NCBI GenBank assembly: GCA_963732925.1 | Contig: CAVTBJ010000009.1 | Location: forward strand, 62,001 to 126,000 | From: DASZRZ01 sp963732925 | Lineage (GTDB): Bacteria > Acidobacteriota > Terriglobia > Terriglobales > Acidobacteriaceae | DNA: 64,000 bases | Reading direction: 5' to 3' | The notes under the pieces: model-generated | The model's database searches: none | Told to the model about the DNA's origin: nothing | The model's input: the letters and a program-made list of their open reading frames with translations, nothing else | In this document: piece by piece, positions 55,890 to 64,000 of the stretch | Numbering within the stretch: position 1 is the stretch's first letter | How the letters are laid out: each line of letters begins with the position of its first letter | Translations under genes and position numbers: made by a program

Positions 55890-56816
55890 CTATTTCTCCA
55901 ATGCGGCCTGGGTCTTCGCCAATTCAATCAGCAAGCTGGTGAGCTGCTGCTTATATTCGTCGCTCGGCATGGCCGCCTTTTCATACTTGAGCTTGTCGAT
56001 CTGCTGTTCCAGGTCTTCCTTCTTTTGGAGCAGGGCACGTTTTTCCGGGGTGTTGGCCGCGATCTGCGCCTGCCCCAGCCGCAACAAGGGAAAGCGCGAT
56101 GCCTGCAGCCCGGTGGCGTTTTCCGGCGAAGGGTCCCTGACTCCCTCGCCTTTTCCGGTGTCTTCCAGGAGGGCGTGCTCGGTGGCCAGCCGCTTTTGCG
56201 TCTCGTAGAATTGCGTGGTCTTCTGATCGGCGTAGCGAAAGGCCTCGAGGGCGCTCACGGTCTGGTTCTTATCCACGTCGGCGGCCGGGTCTTGCAGCGC
56301 CTCCACCCAGTAGCGGGCAAAGACCGTGGCGTTCTTCTCGGTACCGGACTTGGTGGCCGTGATCACCACGCGGTTTGGTTTTTTCAGCACGTCCAGCGAA
56401 GCACCGCTGCAACTGGTCATGTTCACCACCAGTTGACGGGTGGCCGGGATCTTGTCCAGCAGGCCTGCCAGCTCTTGCGCGGTGATGTCCGGTCCGGGGA
56501 GATTGATCTTGTAATTCACGCCGTCATAGCTGCCATGACCAATCATCATCAGCACCACGGCGTCCGCCGGTCTGGCAGTCTGGGCGATCCCGGTCAGGGC
56601 TGAAACGAACTGTTCGCGGGTGGCGCCGTCCCCTTCGAGGGTCGTGACCTTGGCATCGATGCCGGCGGTCTTCAGGACCTTATCCAGATCCTGAGCGTAG
56701 CCGGTGAAGCGCTGTTCGTAATCCGGCTCTCCGCCCAAACCGGACACGGTCACATAGAACGTGGTCGCCAGCAGAGACGAAGGCAGCAGCAGAAACAAGG
56801 CCAGCCAGCGCTTCAT
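55890..56816 (-). CDS. Exported caspase-like (clan CD, C13-type) protein
   Basis: 308 residues from ATG 56816, with a signal peptide (MKRWLALFLLLPSSLLA). The clan CD dyad can be seen: His94 in LMMIGHGSYDG and Cys136 in VVNMTSCSGASLD, followed by RVVITATKSGTEKNATVFAR, a layout like legumain/C13 proteins. The C-terminal third is a charged coiled coil (LLQKKEDLEQQIDKLKYEKA). The stop of the upstream VWA gene overlaps its start by four bases, so the two are translationally coupled. Activity is not proven: Cys and His are in place, but the substrate pocket cannot be judged. Confidence 0.78.
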   Translation of the reverse strand: MKRWLALFLLLPSSLLATTFYVTVSGLGGEPDYEQRFTGYAQDLDKVLKTAGIDAKVTTLEGDGATREQFVSALTGIAQTARPADAVVLMMIGHGSYDGVNYKINLPGPDITAQELAGLLDKIPATRQLVVNMTSCSGASLDVLKKPNRVVITATKSGTEKNATVFARYWVEALQDPAADVDKNQTVSALEAFRYADQKTTQFYETQKRLATEHALLEDTGKGEGVRDPSPENATGLQASRFPLLRLGQAQIAANTPEKRALLQKKEDLEQQIDKLKYEKAAMPSDEYKQQLTSLLIELAKTQAALEK

Positions 56817-59071
56817 ACTACGCCCCACTTTCTGCGCAGGAACCATTCGCAGACCGGCAACCCGAGAAGCAGCAAGAACACAGCAGGCATATTCCAGAGA
56901 TCTCGAACCTGACGGACGGTGATTCCCGCATCCGACAGGGAGATTTCATCGGCAAGACGAGAGGCGTCGGCCGGGGTGTAGTAATTGCCGCCGGTTTCCG
57001 ACGAGAGCTTCTGCAGCAACTCACGGTTCTGTTCGGCATGGAAATTTTCCGCCACGCCGTCCTCGCGGCGGAACATCACGGCATCGCGTCCCAGCTCCTC
57101 GCTTCCGCGCATGGCCACGATGTTGGCAGCGTATCCGCCCGGCGCCTGCGCCGTCCAGGTGGCGGTGTAAAGGCCGGCAGTGACCGGGTCCGGGGTCAAC
57201 TCCACACTCTGGTCGAGCCCATTGGGCCCGGTAACTTCCGCGTGGACCTGGGCGTCAGCGACAGGAAGATATTTGTTGTCTCGCACCTCGGCCCGCAGTT
57301 GCACCTGCTTCTCGTCCGACAGCACGGGCTGCGGAGTCGACGACAACACATGCCCGGGACTGTCGGCCACCCAGCGCAGCAGTTGCTGCCAGAAGATTTC
57401 GTGGGTGCGGTCGGCCACAGGCTGTAGCATCTGCCAGCGCCAGGTCCCTGCGGTGGCCAGCACAGCGGTGCGTCCGCGGCCATAGTTCTGCATCACCAGC
57501 AGGGGCAGGCGGCGCCCACCGGGCGGAAGCAGGTCCGCCAGCACCACCGCACCCGGCTTAGGCTCGCCCACGTCCTGGTAGTTGGCCAGTTCCGGCAATT
57601 TCTTCCAGCGCTCGACATTGGCCTGGGGATCTTCTTCCAGGCGGGTCGTCAGGCTATCGGCGCCGGCAGCCGTCAGCTCAACGGCGGCGCGGTCGCGCAC
57701 AAAGGTGACCTTTCTGTTGGGAAGCGTCACGGGAAGCAGGTCCGCCAGCGGACTCTGGGCATAGCCGCCGTCGGCCAGCGTGCCTTTGCCTCCTAGAAAC
57801 AGCACGCCTCCTCCGCGCCGGTCTACGAACTGCTTAATCAAGTCGAGCTGCGTGGGTGTGAAATATCCGGCGGAAACATCGCCGATGATCAAGCCCTGAT
57901 ATTTGAACAGCTCCTCTGGGGTGGCGGGAAACCCGTCTTCCAGATCCTTGGGATCGTCAATGCCCTGGCGATAGATTTTGTTCTCCGTGGTGCGCAGCAT
58001 GGTCACCAGGCGCAGATTCTGCTCGTCATCCATGGCGCGACGAATGAACTTGAACTCCCAGCGGGGATCGCCTTCGATATAAAGAATCCTGGGATGCTCG
58101 GAGACAACGTTCACCAGGCGCACCAGGCTGTTATTGTTGGCGTTTTCCTCGCCTGCAAGAGGATTGATGGTCACGCGCAGGTTGCGCACTCCTGCCGGCC
58201 CCGCGTCAAACACCAGCGGCTCGGTCTGCTGCACGCCGTCGCCTTTGAGGGTGACGTCGCGCGAGGCCAGCACGCGGTTGTCGTCGCGCAAGGTGATGGT
58301 GGCTTTCTGGCCGCTATAGCCGCGCTGGTGGAAGCTCACCAGCATGCTGACGCGGGAATCCGTCATCACCCGCGGGGGTGTCTGCGCGTCGGAAATCTCG
58401 ACATCCCTGGCAAACTGTGTCCGTCCAATGCCGATGGTATGCACCGGGATGTGATAGCGGCGGATGTCATTCATGGTCGCCAGGTCGATTCCACCGCTGT
58501 TCTCTGCGCCATCGCTCAGCAAGACCACGGCGCCCACGGGCAGGCTGGAAGCTTCCGCCATCACCTGCTTCAGGCTGTCGCCGATGTGGGTGGCGTTTCC
58601 AGTGCCGGTAATGGCGCCTGGCTTATCGATGCGCTGCACCGTATCGCTCATACGATAGAGCCGCACCTGATACTTCTGCTGCAAGGCATGGAGAAGGCCC
58701 GAGTTGAGCACCTTCAGCGCCTGGTCCCTGCGGGTTCCTCCCTGTTCCGGAATAGACATACTGCGGGAGTCGTCCAGCACCACGGAAATGATGTTCTGCT
58801 GCGGCGTGAGCGTGGAAACGCTGATCGCGGGCTGCCAGAGAAGCAGCAGCAGCAGAGCCACCATGGAAGCCTGAAGAAGCCAGAGCACCGCAGTTCGCCC
58901 CGGAGTCAGCCCCGCCGCCCGCCTGGCCGGACGCCACCACGTGACGTACCCCAGCAGGCCGGCCGCAGCCGCAATGGCAGCGATCAGCAACCACACAGGC
59001 CATCGTCCCAGCAGAACCAAGCTGCTGCGGGCGAAGACTGCGGGCGAATACTTAAACAGGAATTGAAACAT
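56813..59071 (-). CDS. VWA-domain membrane protein (first gene of MoxR operon)
   Basis: 752 residues, unbroken. Two membrane segments at the N-terminus (about 23-44 and 60-82), then a VWA domain with the metal site VVLDDSRSMSIPE (Asp100-Asp101, Ser102 and Ser104) and VGAVVLLSDGAENSGG. A CARDB-like beta domain follows (VSMLVSFHQRGYSGQ, NLRVTINPLAGEENANNNS), then a glutamine-amidotransferase-like region (KYQGLIIGDVSAGYFTPTQL, VDRRGGGVLFLGGKG) and a C-terminal membrane segment (MPAVFLLLLGLPVCEWFL). Such proteins occur with MoxR/BatA in Bacteroidota and Acidobacteriota. It overlaps the caspase-like gene by four bases. Confidence 0.84.
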   Translation of the reverse strand: MFQFLFKYSPAVFARSSLVLLGRWPVWLLIAAIAAAAGLLGYVTWWRPARRAAGLTPGRTAVLWLLQASMVALLLLLLWQPAISVSTLTPQQNIISVVLDDSRSMSIPEQGGTRRDQALKVLNSGLLHALQQKYQVRLYRMSDTVQRIDKPGAITGTGNATHIGDSLKQVMAEASSLPVGAVVLLSDGAENSGGIDLATMNDIRRYHIPVHTIGIGRTQFARDVEISDAQTPPRVMTDSRVSMLVSFHQRGYSGQKATITLRDDNRVLASRDVTLKGDGVQQTEPLVFDAGPAGVRNLRVTINPLAGEENANNNSLVRLVNVVSEHPRILYIEGDPRWEFKFIRRAMDDEQNLRLVTMLRTTENKIYRQGIDDPKDLEDGFPATPEELFKYQGLIIGDVSAGYFTPTQLDLIKQFVDRRGGGVLFLGGKGTLADGGYAQSPLADLLPVTLPNRKVTFVRDRAAVELTAAGADSLTTRLEEDPQANVERWKKLPELANYQDVGEPKPGAVVLADLLPPGGRRLPLLVMQNYGRGRTAVLATAGTWRWQMLQPVADRTHEIFWQQLLRWVADSPGHVLSSTPQPVLSDEKQVQLRAEVRDNKYLPVADAQVHAEVTGPNGLDQSVELTPDPVTAGLYTATWTAQAPGGYAANIVAMRGSEELGRDAVMFRREDGVAENFHAEQNRELLQKLSSETGGNYYTPADASRLADEISLSDAGITVRQVRDLWNMPAVFLLLLGLPVCEWFLRRKWGVV

Positions 59072-59676
59072 CTTGGTTTTGTCGTGGTATCCGGCTCATT
59101 GCACAAAGGATGTGGTTGGTCCCAAGGTGGCGCGCCGGTGGGGGAGACGCGTGTGCCAACGCGCCAGCCGGCACCCGCCCTGCACAGACTGGCGGTCCGT
59201 CTTGAGACAATGCATGGATGAATTGAAGCCATCCGAACAGGGCCCCTGCGGCGAGGGAAAGCGGACATCTGGCGAAGCAAAGTCCGTGTTCTCATTGCCG
59301 TGGAGAGGAAACGAAACCAAGGCAAGCTCGCGGAACCTGTTATCGAGGCGTTGGAACACAAGTGCGGCGCCAAGCGGAGACAAGACCAGGGATGCAACAA
59401 TACCTAGGCGACGGAGGCGCATGGGAAAGCCTCAAAGTGAGAATAAGAATAGCATGGAACGCGTAGCAAAGTTCGAGGCCACGCCGTCCCTGGCCGCAAA
59501 ATTCCGATGCGGCGCTCGCCTGCCTGCGTTGCCGGACAGGCGCTGCCGGTGGGCCCAGCGCAGCACCACGGACCGTTCATCAAGTCAGGCAAGAACAAGG
59601 AATAGAAAGGCGACCGCCAGGCGATCGCCTTTCGCTTCGTTTCTTTGTCTTAAGCTGTTGGCTTGCTAAGACACAC
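59072..59676. other. Gap upstream of the VWA operon, possible small gene
   Basis: About 600 bases. A minus-strand frame at 59096-59422 (108 residues, starting MRLRRLGIVASLVLSPLGAA) has a signal-peptide-like start, but the rest is irregular and Arg/Ser-rich, so I do not call it. The region must hold the promoter of the minus-strand operon. A hairpin near 59605 is listed separately. Confidence 0.35.
59605..59633 (-). terminator. Hairpin downstream of the glucan phosphorylase gene
   Basis: GAAAGGCGA and TCGCCTTTC form a perfect nine-base stem with an eleven-base loop, 44 bases after the gene end on the minus strand, followed there by TATTCC. Confidence 0.6.
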
Positions 59677-61428
59677 TTACATTTTGCGAATCGCCATTTC
59701 TTCCACTGGCGGAGGAACATGGGTGGCAACTTCGTTGCGCTGAGTGTAGGCGTTGCCTACGTATTGCAGCAGCATTCGTTGGGTATTGAAAAACGAGCCA
59801 TTGAGCGCGATGGCCGAACGCATGATTTCCGTATAACGCTGCGGCCGGCCGTAGAACATGGGAACAATCTCGCGTTCCAGCTTTTCATAAAGATTGGAGA
59901 CTTCGCGATCAGGATCGCCGGTGAAGGCATGGTCCCCAATGCTCCACCCGGTGACGCCTTCGATGTGTCCCTCGACCCACCAGCCGTCGAGCACGCTGAA
60001 GCTGGGCACGCCGTTGAGCGCAGCCTTCATTCCGCTGGTTCCGGAAGCTTCCTGCGGACGCATGGGCGTGTTGAGCCACAGGTCCACTCCGCTAGTGATC
60101 AGGCGCCCCCAATGCAAGTCGTAGTTCTGGACATAGACGGTGCGGATGGAATCGGCGACGCGGGCGGCCCCTCCGAAGACACTGCGGATGAGGTTCTTGC
60201 CACCTTCGTCCCGGGGATGGGCCTTTCCTCCATAGACCAGCTGAATGGGTCCGATGTTGCGGGAGATCGCCTGGAGGCGCTCAGCATCGTGAAACAGGAG
60301 GTCGGCGCGTTTGTAGGTGCTGGCGCGGCGGGCAAAACCGATGGTGAGCGCCTGCGGGTCCAGTTGCACCCCCTGCAGCCGCTGAATCTCCTCAAACAAT
60401 TCCTGTTTGGCGCGCACGTGCGTTTGCCGGATCTGTTCCAAAGGAATGCTGATGGCGTAACGCAGGTAGTTGTTGTCGTTGCGCCAGCCGGGGATGTGCT
60501 GATCGAAGAGTACCTGAAAAGCCGAGGACGTCCAGGTCACCGCGTGCACCCCATTGGTAATGGCATTGATGGTGTAGTTGGGAAACATGCCGCGGGAGAC
60601 TTCGCCGTGCCGCATGGCCACGCCGTTCACGTATCCGGAAAAGCGCAGCGCAAGATAGGTCATGTTGAGCATGTCTCCATGCCAGGCTTCGGTCTCGTCC
60701 AGCAGGCTGATCGCGTCCGGCCCTAACACCTGCTCGGCCAGCTTGCGGGGGAACTGATCGTGGCCCGCGGGCACGGGGGTATGGGTGGTGAAGATGCACA
60801 TGCGGCGCACGCCATCGATGTCGAGCTGCTTGACCCGGCCGGCAAAGCTCTGCGCCAAGCGGCGCTCCATCAGGCCCAGCGCCAGCAGCGCGGAATGACC
60901 TTCGTTCATGTGGTAGACGTCAATCCCCAAGTCCAGCCTGCGCAGCATCTCCAGTCCGCCAAAACCCAGTACGGCCTCCTGGCACAGGCGGTAACGCTGG
61001 TCTCCGCCATAGAGAGAATCGGTAATGCCGCGGTCCCAGGCAGAGTTTCCGGCAACATCGGTATCCAGCAGGTAGACCGGGACGGTGTCGCCACTATAGC
61101 CATGAACGGTGTACTTCCAGGCCCGTACCGTCACCGGCCGGCCCTCCACGGTAACCGTCACGCGACCGGGGATTTCCTCCAGCATCTGCTCCGGGGACCA
61201 CTCCTGGGGCTGCTCGCTCTGATTTCCCATGCGGTCCAACTGTTGGCGAAAGTATCCCTTGCGATAGAGAAGCGTGACCGCCACGACAGGGATTCCCAGG
61301 TCCGCGGCAGAACGCAGCGTGTCTCCCGCCAGCACGCCCAAACCGCCGCTATAGGTGGGCATATCCTGCGACAACGCAATTTCCATGGAAAAATACGCGA
61401 CCGTAGGCAGGCTCAAACTGTTCTTCAT
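59677..61428 (-). CDS. glgP: Alpha-glucan (glycogen) phosphorylase, short form
   Basis: PLP-dependent GT35 enzyme releasing glucose-1-phosphate from glycogen or maltodextrin. 583 residues from ATG 61428 (MKNSLSLPTVAYFSMEIAL); Escherichia coli enzymes have about 800, so this is the shorter bacterial/thermophile-like subgroup. Family marks: QDMPTYSGGLGVLAGD, VYHMNEGHSALLALG, CIFTTHTPVPAGHDQF, GVHAVTWTS, RASTYKRADL and the PLP lysine in ASGTSGMKAALNGVPSFS, then DGWWVEG. Unbroken. A hairpin terminator of the upstream gene lies 150 bases before it. Confidence 0.93.
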   Translation of the reverse strand: MKNSLSLPTVAYFSMEIALSQDMPTYSGGLGVLAGDTLRSAADLGIPVVAVTLLYRKGYFRQQLDRMGNQSEQPQEWSPEQMLEEIPGRVTVTVEGRPVTVRAWKYTVHGYSGDTVPVYLLDTDVAGNSAWDRGITDSLYGGDQRYRLCQEAVLGFGGLEMLRRLDLGIDVYHMNEGHSALLALGLMERRLAQSFAGRVKQLDIDGVRRMCIFTTHTPVPAGHDQFPRKLAEQVLGPDAISLLDETEAWHGDMLNMTYLALRFSGYVNGVAMRHGEVSRGMFPNYTINAITNGVHAVTWTSSAFQVLFDQHIPGWRNDNNYLRYAISIPLEQIRQTHVRAKQELFEEIQRLQGVQLDPQALTIGFARRASTYKRADLLFHDAERLQAISRNIGPIQLVYGGKAHPRDEGGKNLIRSVFGGAARVADSIRTVYVQNYDLHWGRLITSGVDLWLNTPMRPQEASGTSGMKAALNGVPSFSVLDGWWVEGHIEGVTGWSIGDHAFTGDPDREVSNLYEKLEREIVPMFYGRPQRYTEIMRSAIALNGSFFNTQRMLLQYVGNAYTQRNEVATHVPPPVEEMAIRKM

Positions 61429-61586
61429 GAATGAAAAGGCTCCCCGTGCGACCGGTTGCACAACAACGCGCTGAAACCCATTTTTGTACCCGTGAAGATT
61501 CTATTCTACTGCGGCAGCCCGGCTGAGCTGAGTACGTTGGATGTACGCCTCCGGGTCCAGGTTTGCGACAAAGTGCAACACAAAAA

Positions 61587-61621
61587 CGGAGAGCGGTGAC
61601 CTGTCCGGTCTCCGCTCTCCG
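61587..61621 (-). terminator. Rho-independent terminator after the BON-domain gene
   Basis: CGGAGAGCGG (61587-61596) and CCGCTCTCCG (61612-61621) pair perfectly, with an inner GACC/GGTC. On the minus strand the stem is followed by TTTTTG, so it terminates the gene at 61648-62700. Confidence 0.88.
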
Positions 61622-61647
61622 ATCACCCACTCCGTGGTTCGAGGCGG

Positions 61648-62700
61648 CTAGCGCGTCCGACTGGAAGAAGGAGTCACAGTCAGAGAATGCGCCAGCGTGA
61701 AACTCAGCTGGGTTTCTGACGGCAGCTTAACTTCCTCTCCGCCGGTAGCCGCCTGCACACCGGTTCCCGCGCCCGCTCCGGTGGCGGCGCCGATGGCCGC
61801 TCCCTCGCCGCCGCCGGCGATGCCTCCGATAATCGCTCCCAGTGCCGTGCCGATCCCGACCTTGGTTGCCGTCTTTCTCCCGGTGCCAGATGCCTGCTTG
61901 GTCCACTGGTTGGTTTGCAGGCTGTAACTCTGCCCGTTGAAGGTCAGCTTCGTCAGTTCCAAGGTCAGAGACGACTGTCCGGAAAACCGGCCCGCGCTCT
62001 TGGAATCCACTACGCGGCCTTCCACTTCCGCATTGGAGGGCACCACGGTCTCGCCGTCGATCACCAGGGGAGCGGAAAGACTGCCGCGGAATGTGTCTCC
62101 GTTCTGGGCCGTTTTGGTATCGATGGGGTCGATCAAGCGAACTGCAACGGCCTGTCCCTCAGGAATTCTGACCGTACGCACCATGGGCACAGGCGGTGGT
62201 GCCGGCTGGGCCGGAGCGGGAGCCGGCGCAGCAGCCGACACGGCAGGCGCCTGGGTGTACTCATGCTCCGGGGCGACACTGGAAACCGGCGCCGTTTCGC
62301 GCGCCGGGATGGGCCTCCGGTGCGCTCTGTGCCGGGGCTCGGGAGCGGGCGCCGGAGGCGGAGCTTCTGCCGTCTCGGGCGGCGGAGCCGGGGCCTCGGC
62401 CTGTTGCTCGACCTGGAGATTGTTGACTACCGTGCGCACGCCCTCGACCTGGGCAGCATCGCTGGCGGCCGCAGTCCGCTCAAAGTCGCTGGACACAGTA
62501 CCGGAAAGTGTCACCACTCCATTGCTCGACTGAACCTGAATCTGCTTTCCCTGCAGGTTGCTGTTGCTGCTGAGTTGGGTCTGCACCTGCCCCAAAATCT
62601 GCGCGTCATTCGGCGCCTTGCTGCGCGAGCATGCAACGCTGAGACTCAGCGCCAGCAGAAGCAGAGCCGCGGACACAGCAAACGACGACTTCGCCTTCAT
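61648..62700 (-). CDS. BON-domain lipoprotein with glycine-zipper tail
   Basis: 350-residue envelope protein. The lipobox-like LLALSLSVACS (Cys about residue 24) suggests a lipoprotein. A BON domain follows (QILGQVQTQLSSNSNLQGKQ, VVTLSGTVSSDFERTAA, about 33-96), then a long Pro/Ala-rich linker, a beta domain (VRLIDPIDTKTAQNGDTFRG, LTKLTFNGQSYSL), and a Gly-zipper stretch (IGTALGAIIGGIAGGGEGAA). BON domains bind membranes or phospholipid; role not assigned. A strong terminator follows. Confidence 0.85.
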   Translation of the reverse strand: MKAKSSFAVSAALLLLALSLSVACSRSKAPNDAQILGQVQTQLSSNSNLQGKQIQVQSSNGVVTLSGTVSSDFERTAAASDAAQVEGVRTVVNNLQVEQQAEAPAPPPETAEAPPPAPAPEPRHRAHRRPIPARETAPVSSVAPEHEYTQAPAVSAAAPAPAPAQPAPPPVPMVRTVRIPEGQAVAVRLIDPIDTKTAQNGDTFRGSLSAPLVIDGETVVPSNAEVEGRVVDSKSAGRFSGQSSLTLELTKLTFNGQSYSLQTNQWTKQASGTGRKTATKVGIGTALGAIIGGIAGGGEGAAIGAATGAGAGTGVQAATGGEEVKLPSETQLSFTLAHSLTVTPSSSRTR

Positions 62701-63115
62701 AATTCACTCCTGTAACCTGATTATCAGGAATCCCCGGTGTTAGATGTTGAATCCAAGCTCACGGGCTTTTCTGTTCCGCTATTGTGAACGTTCCCCTGAT
62801 AGTATCAACCCGCGCGGGCACAAAAGTTGTCCAAAAATACCTTCGGTCCTGCCCGAAAGGACCATGGGCTGGGAATTGCCAGACACGGCCTTCCGTGACG
62901 CACTCCACCCCGCCGGCCAGCTATAGCCACTCTGCCCGATTTTCAGCTAGGTGCGTTTTTTTTGTCTCGCGGTGCACCAATATGATAAAACGTCGCGTCC
63001 ACCATGCAGAGGGAGATCCGGTGGAGATTGCCGGGAGACCGGAACCCGGGCTCCCGAACCTTTGTCCCGCGCGTCTGAAGTGTAGCAGGCTAACGCACGC
63101 GGTGGAGGTAACTGG
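62701..63115. other. Divergent gap with small hairpins
   Basis: About 415 bases between the BON gene and the next plus-strand gene; no gene seen. GGTCCT (62845-62850) faces AGGACC (62858-62863) and GGGAG faces CTCCC near 63035-63058. It must hold the promoters of both neighbours. Confidence 0.4.
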
Positions 63116-63517
63116 ATGTTCGAGTTCGGGGCTCCCGTGTTATCTATGCCAATCCAGGTAGAGCGAAGCAGTTTCGATCCCGAAGCGGGATATGAGTATC
63201 ACGTCTCGTTTGGCCGCAACGGCAAGGTCGACGAGAAGCAGGTGGAACTGCGCGTTCCCGTCGAGGTCGCGGTGTCGATTGGGGAAACCGGAGAATTGGC
63301 CGATTTAAGCTTCGAAATTCCGAAGGGATACCGTTCGCAGGAGACCCTTGCCTTCCTTCGTGGGCACCGCAATGCGCAGTATGTGGAGCCCCGGGTCTTC
63401 GTGGTCTTCCCGGGAATCAACGGGGATACCGTGATCTTGGCCGACGGCCGCCTGGAGTTCGACGCCGGGGGCCGCATGATCGGCATGGAAATCTCCTGGA
63501 ATCCCACCGAGGACTGA
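63116..63517 (+). CDS. Protein of unknown function
   Basis: 133-residue soluble acidic protein. GGAGG stands seven bases before ATG 63116. Composition is that of a beta-rich globular domain (YEYHVSFGRNGKVDEKQVEL, VEVAVSIGETGELADLSFEI, YVEPRVFVVFPGINGDTVIL), with no membrane segment or signal. I do not recognise the family. It precedes mobA by 29 bases and is probably co-transcribed. Confidence 0.75.
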   Translation: MFEFGAPVLSMPIQVERSSFDPEAGYEYHVSFGRNGKVDEKQVELRVPVEVAVSIGETGELADLSFEIPKGYRSQETLAFLRGHRNAQYVEPRVFVVFPGINGDTVILADGRLEFDAGGRMIGMEISWNPTED

Positions 63518-63546
63518 TTCCCTTTCCCGCCCCTCTTCCCGTTATC

Positions 63547-64000
63547 ATGACTTCCGTGGAGATTGCGGCATTTATTCTGGCCGGAGGCCGTAGTTCGCGC
63601 ATGGGAACCGACAAGGCCTTCCTGGTGCTGGACGGAAGGACGCTGCTGGAGCGGGCGATGATTCTGGCGCGCGCGGTGACTCCCATGGTGTGGCTGGTGG
63701 GAGAGCGCGATCGATTGGCCCGCTTCGGCGCGGTCGTGGAGGACGTCCACGCGGACCGCGGCCCCCTGGGTGGCATTCACGCGGCGCTCAGCGCGAGCCC
63801 CGTCGATTTTAACCTGATTCTCGCCGTGGACACCCCTTTCGTGAGTGAAGGAGCGCTACGCTTCCTGCTGCAGTGTGCGGAAGAGTCGGGAGCCATGGTG
63901 ACGGCGCCCCGCACTCGGCACGGCTGGGAGCCCTTGTGCGGGGTTTACCGCCGGGCATTTGGGGAAAAGGCCGGGCAGGCGCTTGGCGAGGACCGCAACC
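63547..64000 (+). CDS. mobA: Molybdenum cofactor guanylyltransferase MobA, 3' end outside the window
   Basis: Transfers GMP to molybdopterin to form the bis-guanine cofactor. From ATG 63547: the nucleotide-binding motif ILAGGRSSRMGTDKAFLVLDG (residues about 10-30; core LAGGRSSRMGTDKA), then DRGPLGGIHAALSA and the metal-binding AVDTPFVS, then WEPLCGVYRR. 151 residues are visible; the family has about 190-210. The frame is open to the window end. Confidence 0.93.
   Translation, partial: MTSVEIAAFILAGGRSSRMGTDKAFLVLDGRTLLERAMILARAVTPMVWLVGERDRLARFGAVVEDVHADRGPLGGIHAALSASPVDFNLILAVDTPFVSEGALRFLLQCAEESGAMVTAPRTRHGWEPLCGVYRRAFGEKAGQALGEDRN

Noticed and set aside
58094..59221. 375-codon plus-strand frame opposite the VWA gene
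   Set aside because: Antisense to an intact 752-residue protein; translation is His/Arg/Gln-rich and without a domain.
59096..59422. 108-codon minus-strand frame upstream of the VWA operon
   Set aside because: Only the first 20 residues look like a signal peptide; the rest has irregular composition and no ribosome site was found.

Overview
The window is GC-rich, densely coded chromosomal DNA from a Gram-negative bacterium, most probably an Acidobacteriota (Terriglobia-like) soil lineage. The inference rests on gene content: a complete Tol-Pal module, hopanoid synthesis (shc, hpnH, ispH side by side), futalosine-type menaquinone synthesis (mqnD), a long MoxR/DUF58/BatA/DUF4175 operon, small Ala/Pro-rich secreted proteins and short intergenic palindromes of the kind common in that phylum. 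No phage, IS element, transposase or CRISPR array was seen.

Layout. 0.1-3.4 kb: secreted M24 aminopeptidase, a tiny membrane protein, bioY and mqnD. 3.7-7.7 kb: a leucine/acyl-CoA catabolic block (carboxyltransferase, HMG-CoA lyase, enoyl-CoA hydratase, thioesterase). 8.1-12.6 kb: an MHYT-PAS hybrid histidine kinase with two receiver domains and Hpt, facing a GAF/HD-GYP protein. 12.7-15.0 kb: HAD hydrolase, PIG-L deacetylase, a secreted unknown. 15.0-18.6 kb (minus): the rpsP-khpA-rimM-trmD-rplS-rnhB operon. 18.8-21.4 kb: MgtC/DUF4010 membrane protein, tRNA-Leu(GAG), secG, metallo-hydrolase. 21.5-26.0 kb: unknown protein, aminotransferase, Na+/H+ antiporter, two cupins and a divergent MarR regulator with a visible operator region. 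26.1-30.7 kb (minus): hopanoid cluster. 30.9-32.6 kb: recN. 32.9-38.4 kb: tolQ-tolR-tonB/tolA-tolB-pal-cpoB. 38.5-45.3 kb: mixed genes (2Fe-2S protein, acyl-CoA mutase large subunit, acyltransferase, YceI, tandem PilZ). 45.7-59.1 kb (minus): a seven-gene MoxR/VWA operon that also encodes a caspase-like protein and a TPR metallopeptidase. 59.7-64.0 kb: glucan phosphorylase, BON-domain lipoprotein, an unknown, and the start of mobA.

Reading quality. Many genes are broken by single-base frame changes while their protein similarity continues undisturbed in another frame. The breaks cluster at about 3.9-9.5 kb and 48.4-54.9 kb, and one hits trmD, normally essential, at a run of G. I therefore read most of them as sequencing or assembly indels rather than gene decay, and annotate each broken gene as one feature spanning its pieces.

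The most interesting region is the 45.7-59.1 kb operon. It couples an AAA+ MoxR ATPase and VWA/DUF58 proteins to an exported clan-CD (legumain/caspase-like) protein, an exported TPR zinc-peptidase-like protein and a very large Gln/Gly-repeat membrane protein. It looks like an envelope assembly or proteolysis system whose role is not established.
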